Assembly (NCBI GenBank): GCA_028289425.1
Contig: JANQPL010000017.1
Coordinates: 248,001 to 312,000 of the forward strand
From: Alphaproteobacteria bacterium
GTDB lineage: Bacteria; Pseudomonadota; Alphaproteobacteria; JANQMY01
Reading direction: 5' to 3'
DNA: 64,000 nucleotides
The notes beneath the pieces are model-generated. The model made no database searches and was not told the DNA's origin. It worked only from the letters and a program-made list of their open reading frames with translations. Numbering within the stretch: position 1 is the stretch's first letter; every line of letters starts with the position of its first letter. The position numbers and the translations under genes are program-made. Below, piece by piece: positions 19,449 through 27,162 of this stretch.

Positions 19449-19463
19449 TTAAGCGCTGATTAA
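19449..19463 (+). promoter_or_regulatory. CtrA box upstream of beta-propeller/hook-IN gene
   Basis: A perfect TTAA-N7-TTAA site whose last base lies 57 bases before the ATG at 19521, the same distance as the fliX site. CtrA recognition of this pattern is established in Caulobacter and relatives. Confidence 0.65.
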
Positions 19464-19520
19464 TGCCTTCCTTCTACAATCTAACCATCTGATTTTGTTG
19501 TGCTTTCGGTTGCGTTGCGT

Positions 19521-22223
19521 ATGTCTAACACGTTCGGTTTCGGCGGGGACGATAGCGGCTTTCAGTTCACGCCCATAACGCTTGATCTGTCGATCTTGCC
19601 GTCGTTCTTCAACGCGAAGATCGCACAGTCCATCACGCCGCCGCCGGACACATCGCGAAACCAGGTCAATACGGACCGAGGTCCCGCCACGGTTTTACCG
19701 CCTTGGGACTTCCGGGTCGAACAGCCAAGCCAAGATGCGCGCCTTCGCCAGGCCCTAACCGAAACGTCTTATATCGATCGCAACGACCCCATTTTCGATC
19801 ACGAAACGGTCCCGGCTGATCTCCAAAAACTGTTTGTCCTATACAAAGCGGTCAACACGCTGGCGGTTCTTGCGAACGAGGCTGCAAAAAGTACCACCTT
19901 ATCCGGTCAATTGCCGGGCCTCGATCAGCGGTTTGCTCGAGGTTTGAGCGAGGTCTCGGAATTCGTCCGTACGGAGAGCTTTAATGAGCTGACTCTGTTG
20001 CTCGGCAAAAAAACAGACGATGCGGACAGTGTGACGCAAACCCCACGGTCGTCGACGAGTTTTTCAACGGGCCTTATCCATGCGGGTGTGTTTACGGATC
20101 CCATTGCCGGCATCAACGGCGACGAAACCTTTTCCATCACTGTCAAAAAGTCCTCAGGCGATTTGGTCGCCAACATTGACTTCGCGAATCTGGCAGCGGG
20201 CGGCGCAACCGTTGATAATATCGTCGCATTGGTCAACACCGAACTCGAAGCGGTCGGTGCCAACACGCGCTTCAAGCGTGTACGGATCGATAAGGATCAA
20301 TTCGGCATCGACATCGAGGGAACACTTACCGAAACCCTTTCGTTCTCGGCAAGCGGTGCCGCGCCTGCCGTCTATTTGGGCGGCGCCGTCGGCAGCGGCG
20401 CTGATGAAAACGGGCAATTCCTTAAACTGAGCGGCGCGAATGACGCCGATCCCACCCGAGATTTTCTGAAAACGGTTGCGCCCGACGGCGCCGAAACGGA
20501 AGTGCAATCCAGCGCCGTTGACAGTCAAGGCAATGTCTATGTGGTCGGCAAAACCACGTCCGATTTGGATGGTCAAATCAACCAGGCTGTTCAAGACGTA
20601 TTTCTCACCAAATACGATTCCGTCGGCAATCTGGTGTTTAGCCGGTTGTTGGGCGCAGACGAAGTCGCTGACGGTTTCTCCGTCGCCATCGACGCGAGCG
20701 ATAATGTGGTGGTCGCCGGGCGCGTCAAGGGCGATTTAGACCAACAGGCCATTGGCGGCGGCTACGATACGTTCGTGACCAAATTCAACAGCGCCGGCGA
20801 AGAGCAATTCACCCGGCAGATCGCTCCGGGGGCGGATGATGGCGCGACCGGCGTTGCGATCGCCGCCGACGGCTCCATATTCGTGGTGGGCGAAACCAAA
20901 TCGGCCCTCAACAGCAGCGTCACCCATGGCGGTGGGACGGATGGCTATCTCACCAAACTGGCCGCCGACGGCAGCCTGTTGTTCCACCGCCAGTTCGGTG
21001 GCACCGGCAGCGAAAAAGCAACGGTTGTGGGCATCGCGTCCGACGGCAATGTGATCGTCACCTCGATTGAGGATGGACAAGCGATTGCCCGCAAATACAG
21101 CAGCGCGGACGGACTTTCGGCAGCCCTGTGGGAGGTCAATCTGGGCGACCTTCAGGGCGGCAGTCTGGACGCGCTGGCGATTGACGGAAGTTCTGTCTAT
21201 CTCGCGGGCGGTACGGGCAATGCGTCCCTCGATGCCTCCGGCGCGGCCAGTATTGTCGGGGCGCATAGTGGGGGCGTTGACGGCTTCGTTGTTAAATTAA
21301 ATGACGCCGGCGCTAGCGCCACGGCCCTGTCCACCACCTATCTGGGAACGGGATCCACAGATGCGATTGCCGATGTGGCGGTGAGCGGCGGTAACGTCTA
21401 TGTGGCTGGCTACACCAACGGTGCGTTGCCAGGTGAAACGCTTGTGGGCGCTCAAAACGGGTTTGCTGCAAAGTTTGACAGCGCGCTCACTCATCTGTGG
21501 ACGTATCAATATTCTAAGCCAGGCACCACAACGGCGGTGCGAACGCTTGCCGTTGACGGTACCGGCTCGTCCGTTTTGGATCACCTTGGCCTACCGCGGG
21601 GAGACCTTGCTTACACCGGCTCCACATTACTGGGCGCCAATTCCACTGTTCGGGTGGGGGACCGGTTCGCCATTTCGGTCGACGGCAAGCCCGCGCGCAC
21701 CATTCGTATTGAAGATGGCGAGACTCTCAAAAGCCTTGCCCTGAAAGTCAATCTGGCCCTGACGATCTTCGGCAAAGCGTCAGTGAACATCTCCGACGGG
21801 CAAGATGTCCTAAACATCGAAGCAGGGAAGGGCCGGACCGTCGAATTGATTGCCGGTCCGGAAGGCCGGGATGCCTTGCGCGGATTGGGCTTGCCCCAAG
21901 GCCCGCTGATCAACGACACGGACGTGGAAACGCCGGAAGGGGAACTCGACCCGATCATCTTTGGTTTGGGGCTGGATGCATCATTGAATTTGCGAAACCA
22001 AACCGATGCCGCGCGTGCGCAAACGGTGCTCAATGACGCTCTTGCCGAAATCCGCGATGCCTATCGGGAATATACCCGAGACCCGGCCTTGGATGATCTG
22101 ACAAGCCGTCTCCAGGCCCAGGGCGGGCAGGTATCGAGCCGGACTTTGGCCCAGCTTGCCAATTACCAAGCGGGCCTGGCCCGCTTGACGGCCGGCCAGC
22201 CGACGACCGGTGGGCTGTTTTAG
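19521..22223 (+). CDS. Large flagellar-associated protein with beta-propeller repeats and hook-IN motif
   Basis: A 900-residue protein that I do not firmly recognise. Residues about 1-190 resemble helical filament-associated ends. Residues 320-660 hold about six SBBP-type propeller repeats (units like DSQGNVYVVGKTTSD, then FLTKYDSVGNLVFSRLLG). Residues about 705-775 contain a flagellar hook-IN-like segment (VRVGDRFAISVDGKPARTI, then LKSLALKVNLAL), as in flagellins and FliD. The C-terminal 90 residues are helical. Its position and CtrA box point to a secreted filament or hook component or regulator. It may correspond to the large FlaEY-type proteins annotated near Caulobacter flagellar genes, but I cannot confirm that. 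ATG 19521 was chosen over GTG 19500; neither has a clear ribosome site. Confidence 0.6.
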   Translation: MSNTFGFGGDDSGFQFTPITLDLSILPSFFNAKIAQSITPPPDTSRNQVNTDRGPATVLPPWDFRVEQPSQDARLRQALTETSYIDRNDPIFDHETVPADLQKLFVLYKAVNTLAVLANEAAKSTTLSGQLPGLDQRFARGLSEVSEFVRTESFNELTLLLGKKTDDADSVTQTPRSSTSFSTGLIHAGVFTDPIAGINGDETFSITVKKSSGDLVANIDFANLAAGGATVDNIVALVNTELEAVGANTRFKRVRIDKDQFGIDIEGTLTETLSFSASGAAPAVYLGGAVGSGADENGQFLKLSGANDADPTRDFLKTVAPDGAETEVQSSAVDSQGNVYVVGKTTSDLDGQINQAVQDVFLTKYDSVGNLVFSRLLGADEVADGFSVAIDASDNVVVAGRVKGDLDQQAIGGGYDTFVTKFNSAGEEQFTRQIAPGADDGATGVAIAADGSIFVVGETKSALNSSVTHGGGTDGYLTKLAADGSLLFHRQFGGTGSEKATVVGIASDGNVIVTSIEDGQAIARKYSSADGLSAALWEVNLGDLQGGSLDALAIDGSSVYLAGGTGNASLDASGAASIVGAHSGGVDGFVVKLNDAGASATALSTTYLGTGSTDAIADVAVSGGNVYVAGYTNGALPGETLVGAQNGFAAKFDSALTHLWTYQYSKPGTTTAVRTLAVDGTGSSVLDHLGLPRGDLAYTGSTLLGANSTVRVGDRFAISVDGKPARTIRIEDGETLKSLALKVNLALTIFGKASVNISDGQDVLNIEAGKGRTVELIAGPEGRDALRGLGLPQGPLINDTDVETPEGELDPIIFGLGLDASLNLRNQTDAARAQTVLNDALAEIRDAYREYTRDPALDDLTSRLQAQGGQVSSRTLAQLANYQAGLARLTAGQPTTGGLF

Positions 22224-22307
22224 TCGTCTCATTTTGAAACACATTTAGCCCGCATACGCGCCCTATGAGATGGGTGCATGGGGTTCATCCAGTGTTTGAA
22301 CACTTGG

Positions 22308-22378
22308 CCGGCCCTCTCCCCCGTCCCAACCACCCCAACGGTACCCTGGCGGGTGGTTGGGACGGGGGAGAGGGCTGG
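22308..22378. repeat. Long hairpin A
   Basis: A 28-bp stem (22308-22335 pairing with 22351-22378, one G-T wobble) with a 15-nt loop containing GGTACCC. The inner arm TCCCAACCACCC is shared with hairpin C at 50985. Confidence 0.9.
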
Positions 22379-22434
22379 TGATGCCATCAGAAGACGAGTG
22401 CATGGGGTTCATCCACATTTGTGGTGCCCGGCCA

Positions 22435-22498
22435 CCCACTCCCCCTCCCAAACCACCCACAGGGTATCCTTATCGGGTGGTTTGGGAGGGGGAGTGGG
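22435..22498. repeat. Long hairpin B
   Basis: A 24-bp perfect stem (22435-22458 with 22475-22498) and a 16-nt loop with GGGTATCC. The pairing extends outwards by GGCC/GGCC with a bulge. The inner arm is TCCCAAACCACCC, with an extra A matched by an extra T in the other arm. Confidence 0.9.
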
Positions 22499-22585
22499 CT
22501 GGCCGAGCCCGTTGCAAAAGATGGGTGAATGGGGTTCATCCGGAATTCAGCAGCGAGACCCAACCCTCGATCAACCTCAACTGTC

Positions 22586-22605
22586 GCCCCTGTGAAAACA
22601 GGGGC
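22586..22605. repeat. Short hairpin with GAAA loop
   Basis: GCCCCTGT-GAAA-ACAGGGGC, a perfect 8-bp stem with a GNRA tetraloop. It resembles small palindromic repeats common in alphaproteobacterial intergenic DNA. Confidence 0.75.
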
Positions 22606-22647
22606 CGATAACCGCTGGAGTTTCGGTTCTAACGCTGGAGTGTATGG

Positions 22648-22667
22648 GTCCCAGCTTTTGCTGGGAC
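22648..22667. repeat. Short hairpin with TTTT loop
   Basis: GTCCCAGC-TTTT-GCTGGGAC, a perfect 8-bp stem of a kind seen as dispersed repeats in alphaproteobacteria. There is no T-run after it, so a terminator role is unlikely. Confidence 0.75.
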
Positions 22668-22806
22668 GACAGGAATAGTTAGTGGTTGCGCCTCGCCAAA
22701 ATGGTGGCAATCAGTCAAGCCAGTCCTATTCACATCTCAAAGAGCGCCCTCGCGAACATAGGATAAGCTTATAGGGCGTTAGGCGCAAGACGCGGTGGAG
22801 AGGTGG

Positions 22807-23250
22807 CTAAATCACCTGATTCACGGCAAAGGCGCGGGGTGTACCAGCGCTCGGCTTCGGGGCCATGGCAGTGCGGCCGTAGCCGGCGGCGGGCGTTTCT
22901 TTTGCTACGGCTTCCTCCGCGACGGATTTCACGATGCCTTCGCTGATATGGCGGAAGCTCTGCAGCAACTGCAGATGCTGGTCCGTATTCTTGCGGAAAG
23001 CGGCGGTCGATTCCTTGAGCGCTTCGCGCCGCTCCTTGGAAAGTTCCTTGATCTTGCTGGGATCGGCCTTTAGCGCCGTCATCTCCCGCTGATACAGCGC
23101 GGATAGTTTCGATTTCTGATCGTTCAGATCTTGGATTTCCGATGGACGATTGGTGCGCAACATAGCCTGTTCAGTGTCAAGCAAGTCACTCAATTGGCTG
23201 GTCAGCGCAATTAGATTATCAACACGGCGATCGGTTTCACTGGGCTGCAT
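22807..23250 (-). CDS. flbY: FlbY/FlgN-like flagellar protein
   Basis: A 147-residue mostly helical protein. Its start (RRVDNLIALTSQLSDLLDTE) and the long amphipathic helices to residue 110 fit FlgN-type export chaperones. In Caulobacter the gene after flgI and cheL is flbY, and this order is reproduced here. FlgN proteins bind hook-associated proteins FlgK and FlgL in the cytoplasm and deliver them to the export gate. The C-terminal 35 residues (alanine/proline-rich) are probably disordered. It overlaps cheL by 14 bases, so the two are coupled. Assignment rests on helical pattern and gene order. Confidence 0.7.
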   Translation of the reverse strand: MQPSETDRRVDNLIALTSQLSDLLDTEQAMLRTNRPSEIQDLNDQKSKLSALYQREMTALKADPSKIKELSKERREALKESTAAFRKNTDQHLQLLQSFRHISEGIVKSVAEEAVAKETPAAGYGRTAMAPKPSAGTPRAFAVNQVI

Positions 23251-23551
23251 GGGGGGCGCCCTCCTGAAGCTCTAGGATCTGCCGGAAGATGGCGTCCGCA
23301 ATGCCGATGCCGCCGGACCGTGCAATCTCGTTGGCGATCTGTTCATTCTGCATTGAGCGGAACATGGCTTCCGAATGGCCGCCCATAAAGGGGCCATCGG
23401 TTTTAATGCCTTGGAACATGGGCTCCAGCATTTGGGCGATAAAGACTGCCTCAAAATCTTCCGCCGTCTGACGAGCCTTCGCCATGTCCGCTGTTTTGCG
23501 TGGCTGGGCGATTTCGTTGATGAGCGACGGATTGGTAGCAATCGTTTCCAT
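23237..23551 (-). CDS. CheL/FlgJ-type rod-binding protein
   Basis: A 104-residue protein matching the N-terminal rod-binding domain of FlgJ: TAEDFEAVFIAQMLEPMFQG, GGHSEAMFRSMQNEQIANEIA, GGIGIADAIFRQ. It acts in the periplasm as a rod-assembly scaffold. The muramidase domain of enterobacterial FlgJ is absent, as usual in alphaproteobacteria, so peptidoglycan opening needs another enzyme. The ATG at 23551 overlaps the flgI stop (TGATG); a GTG one codon earlier is possible. It corresponds to cheL after flgI in Caulobacter. Confidence 0.88.
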   Translation of the reverse strand: METIATNPSLINEIAQPRKTADMAKARQTAEDFEAVFIAQMLEPMFQGIKTDGPFMGGHSEAMFRSMQNEQIANEIARSGGIGIADAIFRQILELQEGAPHAAQ

Positions 23552-24693
23552 CACAGCACCTCGATCTCGGCCTGCAGCGCACCGGCTGCTTTGATGGATT
23601 GCAGGATCGAGATCATGTCTCGTGGGCCAACACCCAGTGAATTCAAACCATCCACCAAATCCTGCAGGCTGACACCACCCTTCAGAACAGCCAAGCGGCG
23701 ATCGTCTTCTTCGTCTACTTCAATTTCCGTGCGCGGAACCACAACCGTATCCCCGGTTTCGGAAAACGGATTGGGTTGGCTGACAACCGGCGTTTCAGTC
23801 ACACGAATGGTCAGATTGCCTTGGGCAATGGCCACGGTGGAAACGCGCACGTCCTGTCCCATGACAATGATGCCCGTGTCTTCGTCGATGACGACTTTGG
23901 CAATTTGATCCGGTTCCACCACCAATTGTTCGATATCCGTCAGCAGGGAAACCAAATTGCCGTCGTAATTTGCAGGCATGGCTAGTTGAACCGTCGCGGG
24001 ATCGGACGCCAGCGCAATGTTCTCACCATAGAAACGATTAATGGCCTGGGTAACGCGCCGCGCCGTGGTCAGGTCCGGATTGCGCAGGGCAAGACGCGCC
24101 CGGCGTTTTTCCGCCAACGCATATTGAATTTCCCGCTCGACGATTGCGCCGGAAGCAATGCGGCCGCTGGTGGCGACGCCGCGGGATACAACGGCGGCGT
24201 CCCCTTGGGCTGTAAAGCCGCCAATGGCAACCGGCCCTTGAGCCACGGCATACACCTCATTATCGGCGCCCATAAGCGGCGTCACCAACAGGGTGCCGCC
24301 TTGAAGGCTTTCGGAATCGCCCAGCGCACTCACGGCAATGTCGATACGCGTGCCTTGAGCGGCAAAAGCCGGCAGGTTTGCCGTTACCATGACTGCCGCG
24401 ACGTTTTCCGTGTTGAGGCCGGCATCCCGCGTATTGACCCCCAAACGCTCCAGCATGGCCGTCAGGCTTTGCAGCGTAAACGGTGCGTTTTGCAGGGAGT
24501 CACCGGTGCCGTCCAGCCCGACGACCAATCCGTAGCCCACAAGGAGGTTTTCCCGAATGCCTTCAATATTGGCGATGTCTTTGATCCGCGATCCGGCCTG
24601 AACGGGCGTTGTCAGCGGGCCAAGCAGCAAAGCCGTCGCGGTGACCGCAACGGTGAAGGTGGAAAACAGTTTCTTGAGCCGGGGCGTCTTCAT
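23551..24693 (-). CDS. flgI: Flagellar P-ring protein FlgI
   Basis: A 380-residue periplasmic protein forming the P ring around the rod. A signal peptide lies at residues 1-33 (KLFSTFTVAVTATALLLGPLTTPVQA). Family signatures include SRIKDIANIEGIRENLLVGYG, GLDGTGDSLQNAPFT, VSALGDSESLQGGTLL, and VRVSTVAIAQGNLTIRVTE. Length is normal for FlgI. It is first in the flgI-cheL-flbY operon, opposite fliX, with a sigma-54-type promoter 46 bases upstream of its ATG. Confidence 0.96.
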   Translation of the reverse strand: MKTPRLKKLFSTFTVAVTATALLLGPLTTPVQAGSRIKDIANIEGIRENLLVGYGLVVGLDGTGDSLQNAPFTLQSLTAMLERLGVNTRDAGLNTENVAAVMVTANLPAFAAQGTRIDIAVSALGDSESLQGGTLLVTPLMGADNEVYAVAQGPVAIGGFTAQGDAAVVSRGVATSGRIASGAIVEREIQYALAEKRRARLALRNPDLTTARRVTQAINRFYGENIALASDPATVQLAMPANYDGNLVSLLTDIEQLVVEPDQIAKVVIDEDTGIIVMGQDVRVSTVAIAQGNLTIRVTETPVVSQPNPFSETGDTVVVPRTEIEVDEEDDRRLAVLKGGVSLQDLVDGLNSLGVGPRDMISILQSIKAAGALQAEIEVL

Positions 24694-24738
24694 ATCTCGC
24701 AGGTCCGCATTATGCGTTTGTCTCTCGCATACCTCTTA

Positions 24739-24753
24739 GCGAAGAGCGTGCCA
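24739..24753 (-). promoter_or_regulatory. Candidate sigma-54 promoter of flgI
   Basis: On the minus strand, TGGCACG-N4-TCGC: a perfect -24 element and a -12 element that keeps the essential GC but has C instead of T before it. It lies 46 bases from the flgI ATG, close to the 43 bases at flgF. Confidence 0.65.
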
Positions 24754-24875
24754 TATCGCGGTGCCTATAACTATTTGAAAATATTGAGGTATTCGGTGCC
24801 GCCCCGTGACCCTCTACAGGCGCTGGGCAGATTTGGGGTGGATGGGGGCAAAATCTGCCGCCTCTGCCGGTCCTC

Positions 24876-24890
24876 TTAAGCAAGCCTTAA
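24876..24890 (+). promoter_or_regulatory. CtrA box upstream of fliX
   Basis: A perfect TTAA-N7-TTAA site whose last base lies 57 bases before the fliX GTG. The fliX promoter of Caulobacter is CtrA-controlled, so position and pattern agree. Confidence 0.75.
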
Positions 24891-24947
24891 GGCGCCCCGT
24901 TCATTGTGCCCGATACCGCTTTAGGCGGCGATTTGGGGAGTTGGGTA

Positions 24948-25364
24948 GTGAAAATCAGCGGTCCCGCTGGCACAAATGCGGCGTCGTTACGCCGGACGGA
25001 AAAGCGCAAAGCAACCGACGGCCAAGCTTTTGAAGCCAAAGATGCCGCGGCTGGTGTCAGCACGCCGGCGCCTACGGGCGGGGCAAATCCCATAGCGGCC
25101 GTCGATGCGTTGCTCTCCATCCAAGAGGTGCCGGACCCGGATCAGGGCACACGCAGCAACGTGCAGCACGGCAATGACGTTCTGGATTTGTTGGATGAGA
25201 TCCGTATTGGCCTGCTCAATGGCCGTATTCCGGAGCATCGCCTGACCGCCTTGGTGCGGCTGCTTGGTGCCCGCAACAAACACTTCGTCGATCCGAGACT
25301 TGGCCAAATCGTTGATGAAATCGAGTTACGGGCGCGCGTCGAACTGGCCAAACTCGGCCACTAA
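24948..25364 (+). CDS. fliX: FliX flagellar assembly regulator
   Basis: A 138-residue cytoplasmic regulator that, in Caulobacter, links early basal-body assembly to the sigma-54 activator FlbD. The start is a GTG giving VKISGPAGTNAAS, the typical FliX opening, with GGGGAG eight bases upstream; the open frame to 24906 is not used. The C-terminal part (NDVLDLLDEIRIGLLNGRIP and FVDPRLGQIVDEIELRARVE) is the conserved helical domain. Length matches Caulobacter FliX (about 139). It is divergent from flgI, as in Caulobacter, and has a CtrA box in its promoter. Confidence 0.92.
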   Translation: MKISGPAGTNAASLRRTEKRKATDGQAFEAKDAAAGVSTPAPTGGANPIAAVDALLSIQEVPDPDQGTRSNVQHGNDVLDLLDEIRIGLLNGRIPEHRLTALVRLLGARNKHFVDPRLGQIVDEIELRARVELAKLGH

Positions 25365-25509
25365 TCTGCAAAAATATTATAACGTTTTCAGATACTTAAC
25401 TGATGTCCCTGAATAATCAGCAAAGTTTCGTGAGTTGCGTTGAAAGCGTTTAGCTGCGTGGTTATAGTCCGCGCCGAATTGGCGTGTTGCGTTGGAGGGA
25501 GCGACAAGG

Positions 25510-25926
25510 ATGGAAGTGGAGTTGGCGGAAGATTATCGCCCATCCGAAAAAGAGAAGTTCATGAACGACCGGCAGAAGGAATATTTCCGCCGCAAGCTTC
25601 TGAGCTGGAAGGAAGATATCCTTAAGGAGAGCCGCGAAACTATACAAAACCTTCAGGAAGAAACGGTGGCCCACGCCGATCTTGCGGACCGCGCCTCTAC
25701 CGAGGCGGAACGGTCGCTGGAGCTGCGCACGCGGGACAGACAACGGAAATTGATTTCAAAGATCGATGCGGCGCTTCGCCGTATCGAAGACGGCTCTTAC
25801 GGCTATTGTGAAGAAACCGGCGAGCCCATCGGACTGCGCCGGCTCGATGCAAGGCCGATCGCCACCTTGTCGATCGAAGCCCAAGAGCAGCACGAGCGCC
25901 GCGAGCGGGTCTACCGGGACGACTGA
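25510..25926 (+). CDS. dksA: DksA-type RNA polymerase-binding factor
   Basis: A 138-residue coiled-coil protein that binds the RNA polymerase secondary channel and works with ppGpp. The coiled coil (residues 20-95) includes HADLADRASTEAERS, with the acidic tip DLADRAS. The C-terminal zinc finger is degenerate: only the first cysteine remains (YGYCEETGEPIGL), and the other three positions are T, S and A (ATLSIEAQEQ). This is typical of alphaproteobacterial DksA and implies a zinc-independent fold. The ATG at 25510 has GGAGGGA upstream; a TTG 18 bases earlier is less likely. A terminator follows. In Caulobacter-like clusters it sits between fliX and flgH, as here. Confidence 0.92.
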   Translation: MEVELAEDYRPSEKEKFMNDRQKEYFRRKLLSWKEDILKESRETIQNLQEETVAHADLADRASTEAERSLELRTRDRQRKLISKIDAALRRIEDGSYGYCEETGEPIGLRRLDARPIATLSIEAQEQHERRERVYRDD

Positions 25927-25948
25927 TTGATCTTTAAGCGGATTGTTG

Positions 25949-25980
25949 AAAAGCTGGGCGGCAATCGCCTGGCTTTTTTT
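25949..25980 (+). terminator. Intrinsic terminator after dksA
   Basis: A 12-bp stem with two G-T pairs (AAAAGCTGGGCG / CGCCTGGCTTTT), GCAAT loop, and a run of seven T residues ending at 25980, 23 bases after the dksA stop. Confidence 0.88.
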
Positions 25981-26204
25981 GTCTTTGATTACTCATCTAA
26001 AAACGATGGTTGGTTCGCACATGCTTGCTGATAAACACAAGCGTCATGCCTGCAACGAGGCGGGCATCCAATGGCGGCGCAACGCGCGGCCACCCAACGA
26101 TGATGAACCCGGTTGGGCCATTAGATTGCCGCCTTTGGCGGCAATGACATACGTGGTGTGGGGTGTCGCGAATGAACACCAAAGACTATGAAAGTGATTC
26201 ATTG
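25981..26204. other. 224 bp between two terminators, no protein gene seen
   Basis: It contains two hairpins: ATGCCTGC with GGCGGGCAT near 26047-26070 (REP-like, resembling the one at 50860) and a perfect 9-bp stem ATTGCCGCC-TTT-GGCGGCAAT at 26125-26145. An 82-residue open frame (25943-26191) starts inside the dksA terminator and has no credible composition. The space between two forward terminators could hold a small RNA; no clear promoter is visible to me. Confidence 0.4.
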
Positions 26205-26239
26205 AAAAGCCGGGTGAGTATCACCCGGCTTTTCTTTTT
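26205..26239 (+). terminator. Strong intrinsic terminator
   Basis: A perfect 13-bp stem (AAAAGCCGGGTGA / TCACCCGGCTTTT), GTA loop, then CTTTTTC. It comes 225 bases after the dksA terminator, so it either ends a separate short transcript or is a backup. Confidence 0.88.
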
Positions 26240-26255
26240 CCACTCCGTTTGACGC

Positions 26256-26370
26256 TGGAGGCGTTTTGCAATCGATAGAAAAGAAAAACGCCTCCAAATT
26301 TTTGTCTGCGCGTTTCCGGACGGTGAACGTTCGGCGCCTTTGACGCCTCACCCACTTCACCTGGAAACGC
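26256..26370. repeat. Composite hairpin repeat, copy 1
   Basis: Two adjacent palindromic modules: TGGAGGCGTTTT (26256-26267) pairing with AAAACGCCTCCA (26285-26296), then GCGTTTCC (26310-26317) pairing with GGAAACGC (26363-26370). The same two modules in inverted order and orientation occur at 51183-51282. The first module may also terminate flgH transcription. Confidence 0.8.
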
Positions 26371-26377
26371 TTCCAAT

Positions 26378-27142
26378 CTAGAAGGGGAAAATAATGTCGT
26401 AAAGCTGCTGGCCGTAGCGTGGCTGCTGAAGATCCGTGATTTGACCACGTCCGCCGTAAGAGATGCGGGCCTCAGCAATTTGCGTATGGCCGACCGTATT
26501 GGTCGCGGTGATATCTTCCGGGCGCACGACGCCGGTAATGAGCAATTCCCGCACTTCGAAATTGACGCGCACTTCCTGGCGGCCCTGAATGACCAGATTT
26601 CCGTTGGGCAAGACTTGCGTCACGATGGCGGCAACTGACATGCGGATCGTTTCGGCTCTGTCCACCGTGCCTTCGCCCGAGCTGGTGCCGTTCGAGCCCA
26701 AGCTCACAACGGCCGAGGGGCTAAACGTGTCCGGCAAGACCCGGGCAAGGCTGCCTTCAAACCCAAGGAAGTTTGTCAGGTCGGAATCTTCGGCGCTGGA
26801 ACGGCTGCGGGCCGTTGCATTACTCACCGATCCTTCGTCGTCAATGTCGATGTTGACCGTTAGGATGTCGCCCACATTGGCCGCACGCTGATCTTCAAAG
26901 AATTGCCGTGCGCCGGACCGCCACAGAGAATTGGGCTCGTAAACCACCCGCTCCGATCGCGGCATGGGAAGCTGAACTTGACCATAAGCTTTCTCATTCG
27001 GCGCCGGCGGCGTGCCCACGGGCTTCATGGGCGGGGCTTCGCCGATCGTCTTGACCCGATCCACCGCGCTGCAGGCTCCAAGCGCCAGGCAGGTCGCCGC
27101 GATGGCAACAACCCTCTTGATCGATTGGTTTCGCGTGAACAT
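26378..27142 (-). CDS. flgH: Flagellar L-ring protein FlgH
   Basis: A 254-residue outer-membrane lipoprotein forming the L ring. A lipoprotein signal peptide ends in LALGAC, with the lipidated cysteine near residue 24. Conserved segments include SLWRSGARQFFEDQRAANVG (near 72) and DILTVNIDIDDEG, and LVIQGRQEVRVNFEVRELL with GVVRPEDITATNTV near the end, followed by the typical ISYGGRGQI. It is last in the flgF-flgG-flgA-flgH operon. The composite repeat lies just beyond its stop. Confidence 0.96.
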   Translation of the reverse strand: MFTRNQSIKRVVAIAATCLALGACSAVDRVKTIGEAPPMKPVGTPPAPNEKAYGQVQLPMPRSERVVYEPNSLWRSGARQFFEDQRAANVGDILTVNIDIDDEGSVSNATARSRSSAEDSDLTNFLGFEGSLARVLPDTFSPSAVVSLGSNGTSSGEGTVDRAETIRMSVAAIVTQVLPNGNLVIQGRQEVRVNFEVRELLITGVVRPEDITATNTVGHTQIAEARISYGGRGQITDLQQPRYGQQLYDIIFPF

Positions 27143-27162
27143 GAGAGTTTCCTTTCTCGGAC

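Larger units (their letters stand above)
22269..22541. repeat. Tandem array: 22-nt direct repeats alternating with hairpins
   Basis: Three near-identical 22-nt units at 22269-22290, 22393-22414 and 22520-22541 share the core ATGGGGTTCATCC. The unit spacings are 124 and 127 bases, and each interval contains one long hairpin. The whole is two tandem copies of a roughly 125-bp composite plus a third direct repeat. It resembles a clustered REP/BIME-type element. Confidence 0.85.
22224..22806. other. Gene-free region filled with hairpin repeats
   Basis: No credible gene lies in this 583-bp gap. It holds three copies of a 22-nt direct repeat alternating with two long hairpins, then two shorter hairpins, listed separately. 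Short open frames here run through the inverted repeats and are rejected. Confidence 0.8.

Noticed and set aside
22269-22541. CRISPR-like array from three 22-nt repeats
   Set aside because: The intervals are about 102-105 bases, are themselves long hairpins of one family, and no cas genes are near.
22263-22710. Short open frames on both strands across the hairpin region
   Set aside because: They read through inverted repeats on both strands, are rich in Pro/Gly/Arg from the G+C-rich arms, and have no start signals.
25943-26191. 82-residue open frame after dksA
   Set aside because: Begins within the dksA terminator and spans REP-like hairpins; codon use and composition are not gene-like.
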